DNA of 64,000 nt, taken from positions 2,542,001 through 2,606,000 of the forward strand of contig OZ257255.1 of NCBI GenBank assembly GCA_965279655.1, written 5' to 3'. The stretch is from SCTM01 sp965279655 (GTDB taxonomy: Bacteria; Pseudomonadota; Alphaproteobacteria; Rhodospirillales; Rhodospirillaceae). Below, one piece after another: positions 8,201 to 16,712 of this stretch. Each line of letters opens with the position of its first letter. Position 1 is the stretch's first letter. The position numbers were made by a program, and so were the translations under genes. The notes beneath the pieces are model-generated. The model saw only the letters and a program-made list of their open reading frames with translations. It did no database searches and was not told the origin of the DNA.

Positions 8201-11200
8201 TGAGCCGCAAGATCACCGTGGACGTGAAGGGCGAAATCCTGGAGCTGAAGAACACGCTCAACACCATGGTGGACCAGCTGAACGCCTTCGCGGGCGAAGT
8301 GACCCGCGTGGCGCGCGAAGTGGGTACGGAAGGAAAGCTCGGCGGTCAGGCGCAGGTGCCCGGCGTCGCCGGCACGTGGAAGGACTTGACCGACAACGTC
8401 AACTTCATGGCGTCGAACTTGACGGCGCAGGTGCGCAACATCGCCGACGTGGCCACCGCCATCGCCGGCGGCGACTTGTCCAAGAAGATCACCGTGGACG
8501 TGCGCGGCGAAATCCTTCTGCTGAAGGAAACGCTGAACACCATGGTCGACCAGTTGAACGCCTTCGCGCGCGAAGTGACGCGCGTGGCGCGCGAAGTGGG
8601 CACCGACGGCAAGCTCGGCGGTCAGGCGCAGGTGCCCGGCGTCGCCGGCACGTGGAAGGATTTGACCGACAACGTGAACCTGCTGGCGGCGAACCTGACG
8701 ACCCAGGTGCGTAACGTCGCCGAAGTGACCACGGCCGTGGCGCGCGGCGACTTGAGCCGCAAGATCACCGTGGACGTGAAGGGCGAAATCCTGGAGCTGA
8801 AGAACACCATCAATACGATGGTGGACCAATTGAACGCCTTCGCCGGCGAAGTGACCCGCGTGGCGCGCGAAGTGGGCACCGACGGTAAGCTGGGCGGTCA
8901 GGCCCAGGTGCCCGGCGTGGCCGGCACGTGGAAGGATTTGACCGACACCGTGAACGTGATGGCCGCCAACCTGACGGAACAGGTGCGCGGCATCGTGAAG
9001 GTGGTGACAGCGGTCGCCAACGGCGACTTGAAGCAGAACCTGACCGTGAAATCGAAGGGCGAAGTGGCCGCGCTGGCCGAAACCATCAACAACATGACCG
9101 ACACGCTGGCCACGTTCGCCGATCAGGTGACCACCGTGGCGCGCGAAGTGGGCGTGGAAGGCCGCCTCGGCGGCCAGGCCTACGTGCCGGGCGCCGCCGG
9201 TACGTGGAAGGACTTGACCGGTAACGTGAACCTGCTGGCCGCGAACCTGACCACCCAGGTGCGCGCGATCGCCGAAGTGGCGACCGCCGTGACCAAGGGC
9301 GACTTGACGCGATCCGTGCAGGTCGATGCGCGCGGCGAAGTCGCCGAGCTCAAAGACAACATCAACACCATGATCGACAACCTGCGCCTGACCACGGAGC
9401 GCAACACGGAACAGGATTGGCTGAAGACCAACCTGGCGCAGTTCACCAACATGCTCCAGGGCCAGCGCGACCTGTCGACCGTGGGCCGCTTGATGCTGTC
9501 GGAACTGACCCCGCTGGTGGGCGCGCACCAGGGCATCATCTATCAGCTGGAAAGCGAAGACTCCCCTACCCTGCGCCTGCTGTCGCGCTATGCCGACGGC
9601 GGCTCGGGCGGACATCCGGAGCGCGTACAGATCGGCGAAGGACTGATCGGCCAGTGCGCCGCGGACAAGCGCCGCATCCTGCTGTCGCAGATGCCCGACA
9701 CCGTGGTGCCCATCACATCCGGCCTGTTCCAGGCCCCGCCGAAGAGCATCATCGTGCTGCCGGTGTTGTTCGAGGGCCAAGTGAAGGCGGTGATCGAGCT
9801 GGCCTCGCTCAGCCACTTCACGACCCTGCAGATCACCTTCCTCGAGCAGCTGACCGCCTCCATCGGCATCCTGCTGAACTCGATCGAAGCGACCATGCAG
9901 ACCGAAGGCCTGTTGAAGCAGAGCCAGCAGCTCGCCTCCGAGCTTCAGACACAGCAGCGCGAATTGCAGCAGACCAACGAACAGCTGGAACAGAAGGCCC
10001 AGCAGCTCGCCGAACGTAACGTCGAAGTGGAACGCAAGAACCAGGAAATCGAACAGGCCCGCCGCGCGCTCGAAGAAAAGGCGACGGAGCTTGCGCTCAC
10101 CTCGAAGTACAAGTCCGAGTTCTTGGCCAACATGAGCCACGAGTTGCGCACGCCGCTGAACTCGATCCTGATCCTCGGCCAGCAGCTTTCCGAGAATCCA
10201 GATGGCAACCTGAAGCCCAAGCAGGTCGAATTCGCCCGCACCATCCACGGCGCCGGCACCGACCTTCTGAACCTGATCTCGGACATTCTCGATCTGTCGA
10301 AGATCGAATCCGGCACGGTCAGCGTCGACGCGGAAGAACTGTTCTTCGCCAACGTGCTCGAGGTCGTGGCGCGGCCGTTCCGCCACCAGGCGGAAAACCA
10401 GGGCCTGTCGTTCGAGGTGCAGATCGACCAAGCGCTTGGCCGCAGCATGGTGACGGACTCCAAGCGCCTGCAGCAGGTCTTGAAGAACCTGATGTCCAAC
10501 GCGCTGAAGTTCACCGCCCACGGCGGCATCCGCCTGAAGGCTTTCGCCGCGACGTCCGGGTGGAGCCCGAACAACGGCGCGCTGGCCGCGGCCAGCGGCG
10601 TGGTGGCGTTCGAGGTGTCGGACTCCGGCATCGGCATCCCGCCGGAAAAGCAGAAGATCATCTTCGAAGCGTTCCAGCAGGCCGACGCGTCTACCAACCG
10701 CAAGTACGGCGGCACCGGCTTGGGACTGGCCATCAGCCGCGAGCTCGCCACCCTGCTGGGCGGTGAGATCCAGCTGCGGTCCACCCCGGGCGTGGGCTCG
10801 ACCTTCACGCTGTTCCTGCCGATCAAGTACACCGGCCCACAAACCGCCATGGTCCGGCCGAGCACGCACGGCGGCCTGCAACACCTGCCGCCGTCCGCCC
10901 TGCAACACGTGCCGAAGCCGGAGCTGGTGCTCGACCAGATCCCGGACGACCGTCATCAAGTGGAGCCGGGCGACGCGGTACTGCTGATCGTCGAGGACGA
11001 TCCGCACTACGCGCGCATCATGATCGACCTGGCGCACGAGACCGGATTCAAGGTGCTGGTCGCCACCCGCGGCACCGACGCGCTGGCGCTGGCGCTCGAG
11101 TACGTGCCGACGGCCGTGTCGCTCGACGTGTTCCTGCCCGACATGCTCGGCTGGAACGTGCTGAGCCAGCTCAAGCGCACGCCGGAGACGCGCCACATCC

Positions 11201-12144
11201 CCGTGCAGATCGTCACGATGGACGAGGATCGCCAGCATGGCCTGTCGCGCGGCGCGTTCTCCTACATCTCCAAGCCGACCACGGTCGAAGGCCTCAACGC
11301 GGCGCTCTCGCGCATCCAGGAATACGCCAAGCCGCGCAAGAAGAAGCTGCTGATCGTCGAGGACAACGAAGCCGAGCAGTTCAGCATCAAGACCCTGCTG
11401 CATCACGACGACATCCAGATCGATGTGGCGCCGACGGGCCGCGATGCGCTCGCCACGCTGCACGACGGCGGCTACGACTGCATGGTGCTCGACCTGCGCC
11501 TGCCCGACATGTCGGGCTTCGAGGTGCTGGAAGAGGTCCAGCGCGACAGCGCGCTCGCCGATCTCCCGGTCGTGGTCTTCACCGGCCGTCAGCTGTCGGC
11601 GGAGGAAGACGCCAAGCTGCACACCATGGCGCGCAGCATCGTGGTGAAAGGCGCGGAATCGCCCGAACGCCTGCTCGACGAGACAGCGCTGTTCCTGCAC
11701 CGCGTGGTCGGCCAGCTGCCGCCGGAAAAGCAGAAGATGCTCGAACGGCTGCACAGCTCGGACGAGGATCTCATCGGCCAGACCGTCCTGCTGGTGGACG
11801 ACGACGCCCGCAACATCTTCGCGCTGTCGAGCGCGCTTGAACGGCGCGGCATGAAGGTGCTGACGGCAACCACCGGGCGAGAAGCGATATCGCTGCTTGA
11901 ATCCACCGCCGAAGTCGCGTTGGTGCTGATGGATATCATGATGCCGGAGATGGACGGCTACGAAACCATACGGGTCATCCGCGAGAAGGGTATCTTCCGC
12001 CGGTTGCCGATCATTGCCTTGACCGCCAAGGCCATGAAGGGCGACCGTGAGAAGTGCCTCGAAGCGGGCGCGTCGGATTACCTGGCGAAGCCGGTCAACA
12101 CCGAACAGCTGTTGTCCGCGCTGCGCCTGTGGCTGCACCGCTAG
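5281..12144 (+). CDS. Giant poly-HAMP hybrid histidine kinase (HAMP array-GAF-HisKA-HATPase-3xREC)
   Basis: 2287 residues with no signal peptide or membrane segment, so it is a cytoplasmic sensor. Residues 30-178 hold divergent HAMP units. Residues 179-1374 are 13 tandem 92-residue units, each a HAMP pair that starts VTRVAREVG and contains KLGGQA and GTWKDLT. A GAF domain (about 1385-1540) and a Gln/Glu-rich coiled coil (about 1540-1615) follow. Next come HisKA with SHELRTPLN (H1620) and HATPase with KNLMSNALKFT and DSGIGIPPE. Three receivers end the protein, with Asp at about 1949, 2071 and 2218. The architecture is like fungal Nik1-type group III kinases, which sense osmotic stress through HAMP repeats, but the array here is much longer. 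It is probably expressed from the EcfG-type promoter at 4969. Confidence 0.96.
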   Translation: MTPNSDAAIAANGTNGQASEGAPQRWSAQSGPELYDLLNALEAMRAGDFSVRLSSDHEGVGGKIATLFNDIVGANQNMAQQLERIGQVVGQEGRTRQRVKFGNSGGAWGEMENSVNTLIDDLVWPTTEVTRVISAVAQGDLLQTVRLDVDGRPLQGEFLRSATIVNTMIKQLSVFTSEVTRVAREVGTDGKLGGQAQVSEVTGVWKELTESVNSMASNLTAQVRNIADVTIAVANGDLSKKITVDVRGEILQLKEAINTMVDQLRSFASEVTRVAREVGTDGKLGGQAIVPGVAGTWKDLTDSVNAMCGNLTDQVRNIAQVTTAVARGDLSRKITVDVKGEILELKNTINTMVDQLNAFAGEVTRVAREVGTEGKLGGQAQVPGVAGTWKDLTDNVNFMASNLTGQVRNIAEVTTAIAGGDLSKKITVNVSGEILQLKETINTMVDQLNAFAGEVTRVAREVGTEGKLGGQAQVPGVAGTWKDLTDNVNFMAGNLTAQVRNIADVATAIANGDLSKKITVDVSGEILELKNTLNTTVDQLNAFAAEVTRVAREVGTDGKLGGQAVVKGVAGTWKDLTDSVNSMAGNLTAQVRNIAEVATAVASGDLSRKITVNVSGEILLLKDTLNTMVDQLNAFAGEVTRVAREVGTDGKLGGQAAVPGVAGTWKDLTDNVNSMASNLTAQVRNIAEVATAVAGGDLSKKITVDVKGEILELKNTLNTMVDQLNAFAGEVTRVAREVGTDGKLGGQAQVPGVAGTWKDLTDNVNFMASNLTGQVRNIAEVATAIAGGDLSKKITVDVRGEILQLKETMNTMVDQLNAFAREVTRVAREVGTDGKLGGQAQVPGVAGTWKDLTDSVNSMAGNLTGQVRNIAEVTTAVARGDLSRKITVDVKGEILELKNTINTMVDQLNAFAGEVTRVAREVGTDGKLGGQAAVPGVAGTWKDLTDNVNSMASNLTAQVRNIAEVTTAVARGDLSRKITVDVKGEILELKNTLNTMVDQLNAFAGEVTRVAREVGTEGKLGGQAQVPGVAGTWKDLTDNVNFMASNLTAQVRNIADVATAIAGGDLSKKITVDVRGEILLLKETLNTMVDQLNAFAREVTRVAREVGTDGKLGGQAQVPGVAGTWKDLTDNVNLLAANLTTQVRNVAEVTTAVARGDLSRKITVDVKGEILELKNTINTMVDQLNAFAGEVTRVAREVGTDGKLGGQAQVPGVAGTWKDLTDTVNVMAANLTEQVRGIVKVVTAVANGDLKQNLTVKSKGEVAALAETINNMTDTLATFADQVTTVAREVGVEGRLGGQAYVPGAAGTWKDLTGNVNLLAANLTTQVRAIAEVATAVTKGDLTRSVQVDARGEVAELKDNINTMIDNLRLTTERNTEQDWLKTNLAQFTNMLQGQRDLSTVGRLMLSELTPLVGAHQGIIYQLESEDSPTLRLLSRYADGGSGGHPERVQIGEGLIGQCAADKRRILLSQMPDTVVPITSGLFQAPPKSIIVLPVLFEGQVKAVIELASLSHFTTLQITFLEQLTASIGILLNSIEATMQTEGLLKQSQQLASELQTQQRELQQTNEQLEQKAQQLAERNVEVERKNQEIEQARRALEEKATELALTSKYKSEFLANMSHELRTPLNSILILGQQLSENPDGNLKPKQVEFARTIHGAGTDLLNLISDILDLSKIESGTVSVDAEELFFANVLEVVARPFRHQAENQGLSFEVQIDQALGRSMVTDSKRLQQVLKNLMSNALKFTAHGGIRLKAFAATSGWSPNNGALAAASGVVAFEVSDSGIGIPPEKQKIIFEAFQQADASTNRKYGGTGLGLAISRELATLLGGEIQLRSTPGVGSTFTLFLPIKYTGPQTAMVRPSTHGGLQHLPPSALQHVPKPELVLDQIPDDRHQVEPGDAVLLIVEDDPHYARIMIDLAHETGFKVLVATRGTDALALALEYVPTAVSLDVFLPDMLGWNVLSQLKRTPETRHIPVQIVTMDEDRQHGLSRGAFSYISKPTTVEGLNAALSRIQEYAKPRKKKLLIVEDNEAEQFSIKTLLHHDDIQIDVAPTGRDALATLHDGGYDCMVLDLRLPDMSGFEVLEEVQRDSALADLPVVVFTGRQLSAEEDAKLHTMARSIVVKGAESPERLLDETALFLHRVVGQLPPEKQKMLERLHSSDEDLIGQTVLLVDDDARNIFALSSALERRGMKVLTATTGREAISLLESTAEVALVLMDIMMPEMDGYETIRVIREKGIFRRLPIIALTAKAMKGDREKCLEAGASDYLAKPVNTEQLLSALRLWLHR
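5815..9402 (+). repeat. 13 tandem 276-bp coding repeats (HAMP-pair units)
   Basis: The unit starts at GTGACGCGCGTGGCGCGCGA, and starts were checked at 5815, 6091 and 9127. The interval from first to last start is 3312 bp, exactly 12 x 276, so there is no net indel across the array. Units are very similar at DNA level, including synonymous positions, and variants are shuffled among units (for example AVARGDLSR versus AIAGGDLSK). The last unit (from 9127) and the one before are most divergent. This points to recent homogenisation by recombination. Confidence 0.95.
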
Positions 12145-12169
12145 AGCGTAAGATCGGTAGGGTATTGCT

Positions 12170-14029
12170 GTGAGCGCCGACGAGAAAGTGAACATCCTGC
12201 TGGTCGACGACCAGCCGGGAAAGCTATTGAGCTATGAGGTGATCCTCGCCGAGCTTGGCGAGAATCTCATCAAGGCTCAAAACGCGACGGAAGCGCTCGC
12301 CCATCTGCTCAAGACCGACATCGCCGTCGTGCTGATCGACGTGGTGATGCCGGACCTGGACGGGTTCCAGCTCGCCGCCATGATCCGCGAGCATCCGCGG
12401 TTCCAGAAGATGGCGATCATCTTCGTCTCCGCGGTTCAGTTCGCAGAGACCGATCACTTGCGCGGCTACGGCGTGGGCGGCGTGGACTACGTCTCGGTCC
12501 CCGTCATTCCCGAAGTGCTGCGCGCCAAAGTGAAGGTGTTCGTCGAGCTGTACCGCAAGACGCGCGCGCTCGAACGCATGAACGACGAACTCGAGCGCCG
12601 GGTCATCGAGCGCACGGCGGAGCTGGAGGCGTCCACTGAACGCCTGCGGCAGAGCGAAGAACGCCGCACGCTGGCGCTGACCGCCGGCGACATGGGCTCC
12701 TGGGACTTCGACGTGGAGACCGGGCATTATCTCTGGGACGAGGGCCAATACCGCATCTTCGGCGTGGAGCACGCTTCGTTCGACCCGACATGGAAGAACA
12801 TTCGCGCGCTGTATCATCCGGAGGACCGCGATCATCTTCCCGTGGCCGTGAAGGCGCGCGGCTTGACCGAACGCTATCAGCACGAGTTCCGCGTCATCCG
12901 TCCGAATGGGGATGTGCGCTGGTGCTTCGGGTCTGTGGCCCCCACCTTCGACGAGAAAGGCGCGACCGTGCGTCTGTCGGGCGTGACGGTGGACATCACA
13001 GACCGCAAACGCGCCGAGGAGCAGCAAGCCCTGCTGGCCCGCGAGGTCGACCATCGCGCAAAGAACGCGCTCGCGGTGGTCCAGTCGATCCTGCGCTTGA
13101 GCAAAGCCCCGAGCACCAAGGATTTCGTGACCGTGGTCGAGGGCCGTATTCGCGCCCTGGCCGCCACCCACAACCTGCTGTCCTCCACCCGCTGGGAAGG
13201 CGCCAACTTCCTCCAGATCGTGGACGAGGAAATGGAACCCTATCGCAACGGGAACGACGACCGGATCATCGTCGACGGTCCGGCGATCATGCTGCGCCCG
13301 TCCACCGCGCAAGCCGTGGCGCTGGCGCTGCACGAGTTGGCGACCAATGCCGCCAAATACGGCGCGCTGTCCACGCCGGCGGGCAAGCTGCGGCTGACCT
13401 GGAGCTTCCTCGACGATCTCGATTTCGAGTGGATCGAGACGAACGGCCCGGCGGTGAGCGAACCGTCCAAGCCCGGCTTCGGCCTGACGATCGTGCGCTC
13501 CAGCATCGAGCATCAACTGGGCGGCAAGGTTTCCTGCACCTGGGCGCCGGCGGGCCTGCGGTGGAAGCTTTCGATCCCCGGCACGCAGGTGGTGCAGACC
13601 GCGCCGCCGAAGCCCCCCGCACCGAAGCAGCCGGAGTTCAACGGCCACGCGGCCGCGGGATCCCTCGCCGGCCGCCGCATCCTGGTGGTGGAGGACGAGG
13701 TGCTGATCAGCATGTTCATCGAGAACGTGCTGGCCGATCTCGGCGCGGAAGTGATTGGCCCGGTGAATACACTCGCCGACGGCCTGGCGCTGGGCGGCAG
13801 CGAGCGCCTGGACGGCGCCGTGCTCGATCTGAATCTCAACGGCGAGCAGACGTATCCGCTGGCGGATGCGCTGATCGCGCGCGGCGTGCCGTTCGTGTTC
13901 ATCACCGGTTACGACCGGGATTCGCTCGACCGGCGTTACAGCCGCGTGCCGATCCTGCAAAAGCCGATCGAGGCGGATACGCTGGAGAAGATCCTGCTGA
14001 ACGACTTCGCCCCGGCGGCGGTGGCGTAA
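12170..14029 (+). CDS. REC-PAS-HWE histidine kinase-REC hybrid
   Basis: 619 residues, starting at GTG 25 bp after the giant kinase. The N-terminal receiver has DD at 13-14 and the phospho-acceptor D57 in VVLIDVVMPD. A coiled linker and a PAS domain (about 165-285, with WDFDVETG and DITDRKRAEEQ) follow. The HWE-family kinase core has EVDHRAKNALAVV (H295) and HELATNAAKYGAL. A C-terminal receiver begins RRILVVEDE and has the acceptor D553 in AVLDLNLNG. HWE kinases are characteristic of alphaproteobacteria. Its place directly behind the poly-HAMP kinase suggests that the two share a pathway. Confidence 0.93.
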   Translation: MSADEKVNILLVDDQPGKLLSYEVILAELGENLIKAQNATEALAHLLKTDIAVVLIDVVMPDLDGFQLAAMIREHPRFQKMAIIFVSAVQFAETDHLRGYGVGGVDYVSVPVIPEVLRAKVKVFVELYRKTRALERMNDELERRVIERTAELEASTERLRQSEERRTLALTAGDMGSWDFDVETGHYLWDEGQYRIFGVEHASFDPTWKNIRALYHPEDRDHLPVAVKARGLTERYQHEFRVIRPNGDVRWCFGSVAPTFDEKGATVRLSGVTVDITDRKRAEEQQALLAREVDHRAKNALAVVQSILRLSKAPSTKDFVTVVEGRIRALAATHNLLSSTRWEGANFLQIVDEEMEPYRNGNDDRIIVDGPAIMLRPSTAQAVALALHELATNAAKYGALSTPAGKLRLTWSFLDDLDFEWIETNGPAVSEPSKPGFGLTIVRSSIEHQLGGKVSCTWAPAGLRWKLSIPGTQVVQTAPPKPPAPKQPEFNGHAAAGSLAGRRILVVEDEVLISMFIENVLADLGAEVIGPVNTLADGLALGGSERLDGAVLDLNLNGEQTYPLADALIARGVPFVFITGYDRDSLDRRYSRVPILQKPIEADTLEKILLNDFAPAAVA

Positions 14030-14035
14030 AAAGCA

Positions 14036-14067
14036 ATCGGCGCCGGCACTTCGTGCACGGCGCCGAT
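14036..14067 (-). terminator. Terminator for the small Cys-rich protein gene
   Basis: Stem ATCGGCGCCG / CGGCGCCGAT, extended inward by GCAC/GTGC around a TTC loop. On the minus strand it is followed by TGCTTTTTACG. It also sits just after the stop of the convergent kinase, so it may work in both directions. Confidence 0.75.
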
Positions 14068-14087
14068 GAATTGGCCTTAGACGACGA

Positions 14088-14375
14088 CTACTTGGGCTTG
14101 CCAGCGTCAGCCGGCGGCATGCCCGGCGGCATGTTGCCTGCTGGACGGGCCATCGCGGCCATCGCCTGCTTGCATCCGGGCGAGACCTTCTCGCGGTTCT
14201 TCTGCATGCACATCATCCGCTGTTGGCCCTGAACGTCGCCGCACAGACTTGTCATATCGGCGGCGCATGCCTCGCGCATCCCGGACATATTGTGATTTGC
14301 CGGCGCGTCCGCGGCCAAGGCCGACGACGTTACGGCGATGCCGAGCGCCAACACCGCATATCCAATCGCTTTCAT
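14088..14375 (-). CDS. Small secreted Cys-rich protein
   Basis: 95 residues. The signal peptide is MKAIGYAVLALGIAVTSSAL, with likely cleavage at ALA-AD. The mature part has four cysteines in REACAADMTSLCGDVQG and MCMQKNREKVSPGCKQ, the spacing of the GLG1-like cysteine-rich repeat of small periplasmic proteins. The C-terminus is Pro/Met-rich (NMPPGMPPAD), as in some metal-binding periplasmic proteins. The ATG at 14375 follows GGGGAGGG. A longer frame extends upstream but lacks a ribosome site. Function unknown; metal handling is possible but not shown. Confidence 0.78.
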   Translation of the reverse strand: MKAIGYAVLALGIAVTSSALAADAPANHNMSGMREACAADMTSLCGDVQGQQRMMCMQKNREKVSPGCKQAMAAMARPAGNMPPGMPPADAGKPK

Positions 14376-14419
14376 GAATGCCCTCCCCTGGTTGGTCGAG
14401 ACGGCGATCATAACGCGCG

Positions 14420-14956
14420 TCACGGGCGCGGCGGAATCACGTTTCCATATTTGGCGAAATCGAGCCGGACGGGCCGGGCGCGACCTTTGATAATGGCCGT
14501 CTCGATGGATTTTGGCGTCACGGGCTTCACGAGATAGCCATTCACGTCCAGCTGCGCCGCCGCTTCCACCACCGTCGGCTCGCCGGTGCCCGTGACCAGG
14601 ATGAAGCAGGCATCGGGCCGGATCACTTTGATCCTGCCGGTGCGCACGGCTTGCAGAAGCTGCAGGCCATTGCCGCCGCTCATGCCGAAGTCGCACAGGA
14701 TGCAATCGATCACTTTGTCGGTCGACACGAGCTTCTGGTAGGCGTCGCTGCCATTGGCGGCCGTGGTGATCTGGGTGACCCCGAGCGAGCCCAGCATCGC
14801 CTGCATCATGGACAGGAACGTCTGATCGTCGTCGACGACCAGAACATGCAGCGGTGCGACTTCGGAGGGGGTTTTCGGCGTGTCGGGCATGGGCACGTGC
14901 GGCAGCTGTCCGGAGGACAATCGATATGCGTAAAACCCCCGATTGTCGAGGGGCAT
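14420..14956 (-). CDS. Response regulator receiver protein
   Basis: 178 residues if it starts at 14956, or 156 if it starts at the ATG at 14890 (MPDTPKTPSEV). Neither has a clear ribosome site. The receiver begins PLHVLVVDDDQTF, has the acceptor Asp in DCILCDFGMSGGNG and the switch region LVTGTGEP, and ends with the Lys of YLVKPVTP. There is no output domain. The 30-residue tail is KGRARPVRLDFAKYGNVIPP. It probably takes part in the same phosphorelay network as the kinases at 5-14 kb. The upstream region is AT-rich, with TTGTTA-AA-TAACAA at 14992-15005, a possible operator. Confidence 0.85.
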   Translation of the reverse strand: MPLDNRGFYAYRLSSGQLPHVPMPDTPKTPSEVAPLHVLVVDDDQTFLSMMQAMLGSLGVTQITTAANGSDAYQKLVSTDKVIDCILCDFGMSGGNGLQLLQAVRTGRIKVIRPDACFILVTGTGEPTVVEAAAQLDVNGYLVKPVTPKSIETAIIKGRARPVRLDFAKYGNVIPPRP

Positions 14957-15050
14957 GCGACCGATCGGTTCGGTTCAAAACCTATAAGATATTGTTAAAT
15001 AACAAAAATATAGCGTATCAGGCGAAATACCACCTCCACCGCAGCGTTGG

Positions 15051-16445
15051 TCAGACCATGAAATTACGGTCGCCGATGTCGTTGATCTGCACCGCGCCGT
15101 CCTTGGTGATGAGGGTGAGATCCTCCAGATGGGCCGAACCGCCCAGCCCGCTCGCCTTGATGGGCATGTCGATGCTCAACACCATGTTCTCCTCGAGCGT
15201 GATGTTGTCCTTCAGCCAGAACGTGGAGGACCCGCCGGGGCCCGGCTCGTCGGTATGGGAAAGACCGATGCTGTGCGGCGTGAAGGGCACGTCGAAATCG
15301 TAGCCGGCTTTCTTCAGGGCCTCGGTGCCCATGCGCTTGATGTCGGCGTAGGTGACGCCGGGCTTGAGCTTCTCGCGCACCGCGTCCCAGCCGAAGGAGA
15401 TGCAGTCCGCCGCGCGCTTCATGGCCTTGGTGGGCTCGCCCACGAAGACCGTGCGGCCGTAGTCGCCGAAATAGTGGAACCCGAGACTCACGCAATCGAT
15501 CATGAAGGCGGAGCCGTTCTTGAATTCCCGGTTATCCGTCTCCGGGATGATGCCGTCGATCTGCATGAACATGGCGTCGGTGCCGCGCTTGGCGCATTCC
15601 GACCAGAAAGCCTGACGCAGTTCGCGATGGGTCGCACCCGCCCGCGCGGTCTTGGCCGCGGCAAGGGCTGATTCCGCGTTGGCGCGGATGGCGAGCTTCA
15701 TCAGGTCGAGTTCGCGGGCCGACTTGATCATGCGGATGCGGCGGATGGTGCGGTCCGCGTAGACCATGGTGGCGGGCAATCCGGCCATGTCATAGGAGCC
15801 GGCCACGACGGCGTGGTCGTACCCGATGCGCCCTTTGTCGAGGCCCATTTCCCGCGCGGCCTTGGCGAGCGCGCGCTCCGCGCTGGCTTCGGGGGCGCGC
15901 TTGTCCGTGCTGGATTTGAGCTTGGCGCGGCGGCGCTGCTCCAGATCTCCCAGAGGCGCCTGCTTGAGGTCCTCGAAGATCGTCGCGCTGAGCGCCTTGG
16001 CTTCGGGTGCGCGGGTCGCCGCGACCAGATCGGCGACACGGCCGTCCCAGCCTGTGAACAGGAAGGTCTGCAGCGGCGCTTCCGACGGCGCGTCGGAGAA
16101 GCTGTAGTAGTAGAGGAACTGGGGCATCACCAAGCCGGGCGCCTGCTTCGAATCCCGCGACAGGAGCACGAAGGAATTCGGCGCGTCGTGGCGGATGGAG
16201 ACGTGATCCCAATAGCCGGTGAGATGATAGACGTTGGTCGGCAGCGCCATCACTAGGCCGTCGAGCTTTTCCTCTTCCATGACGCGATAGGCCCGCGCCA
16301 AGTTCATCAACGTGCCGCCGCGCAAGATCTCCGCGCCCTTGGCCAGGATGTTATTCACCGATGGCTCCGCTGCTGTACTGGGGGCCGCCGCCAGTCCGAC
16401 ACCGGCGACCAAAGCGGAGGAAAGAGCGTCTCGGCGCGTGACCAT
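15051..16445 (-). CDS. Tat-exported M24 (Xaa-Pro aminopeptidase-like) metallopeptidase
   Basis: 464 residues. The start at 16445 gives a Tat signal, MVTRRDALSSALVAGVGLAA, so the protein is exported folded. The N-terminal creatinase-like domain has LDGLVMALPTNVYHLTGYW. The C-terminal pita-bread domain shows the M24 metal ligands in order: Asp in MIDCVSLG, Asp in FGDYGRTVF, His in TPHSIGL, Glu in LEENMVLSID and Glu in HLEDLTLIT. All five are present, so it is probably active on dipeptides or peptides with N-terminal Xaa-Pro. It is divergent from the PEP-CTERM gene. Export is unusual for the family, whose standard members are cytoplasmic. Confidence 0.9.
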   Translation of the reverse strand: MVTRRDALSSALVAGVGLAAAPSTAAEPSVNNILAKGAEILRGGTLMNLARAYRVMEEEKLDGLVMALPTNVYHLTGYWDHVSIRHDAPNSFVLLSRDSKQAPGLVMPQFLYYYSFSDAPSEAPLQTFLFTGWDGRVADLVAATRAPEAKALSATIFEDLKQAPLGDLEQRRRAKLKSSTDKRAPEASAERALAKAAREMGLDKGRIGYDHAVVAGSYDMAGLPATMVYADRTIRRIRMIKSARELDLMKLAIRANAESALAAAKTARAGATHRELRQAFWSECAKRGTDAMFMQIDGIIPETDNREFKNGSAFMIDCVSLGFHYFGDYGRTVFVGEPTKAMKRAADCISFGWDAVREKLKPGVTYADIKRMGTEALKKAGYDFDVPFTPHSIGLSHTDEPGPGGSSTFWLKDNITLEENMVLSIDMPIKASGLGGSAHLEDLTLITKDGAVQINDIGDRNFMV

Positions 16446-16549
16446 GGCGGACCCCGTTTTCAAGCTTCCGCCAGACTTTAGAGTGCCCGCCCGCCCGCCG
16501 CAAAGCTCGGCGCGCATCCGTTCGGATGGCGTACAACCGTTTGGCGCAG

Positions 16550-16634
16550 TGTAAAAATCTGTTGGAGCGCATGCGCAACTTTACGGTTTTTCGGCTCCTA
16601 AGCGTTGTAAAGGCCGCTAAGGCACTGAAATGGC
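16550..16634 (+). promoter_or_regulatory. Candidate sigma-54 promoter with upstream TGTAAA sites for the PEP-CTERM gene
   Basis: AAGGCACTGAAATGGCGG at 16619-16635 has GG (16621) and GC (16633) exactly 10 bases apart, as in a -24/-12 promoter (GGCAC-N5-TGGC). TGTAAA occurs at 16550 and 16606 and its inverse TTTAC at 16580. These could be activator sites. Many PEP-CTERM genes are known to be RpoN-dependent, which is why this pattern is worth noting. The -12 element is imperfect. Confidence 0.35.
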
Positions 16635-16712
16635 GGCCGGCTGATTTCGGCATCGATCTTGCAATTCCTCCTGCAGGGGGCGTTTTTGCCCACCGTGTTG
16701 GAGAAGTGATTG

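Noticed and set aside
5815..9402. Regular 276-bp repeats as a possible CRISPR or satellite array
   Set aside because: They are coding, in frame, and encode HAMP-pair units; there are no short repeats with unique spacers.
5251..12195. A 2314-residue minus-strand reading frame opposite the poly-HAMP kinase, even longer than the kinase itself
   Set aside because: It is an antisense shadow of the repeated, GC-rich HAMP array. The sense frame has complete kinase domains and the antisense product is a His/Val/Gly/Arg-rich repeat with no known fold.
12224..13960. A 578-residue minus-strand frame opposite the HWE kinase
   Set aside because: Antisense shadow; the sense strand has clear REC, PAS and HWE motifs.
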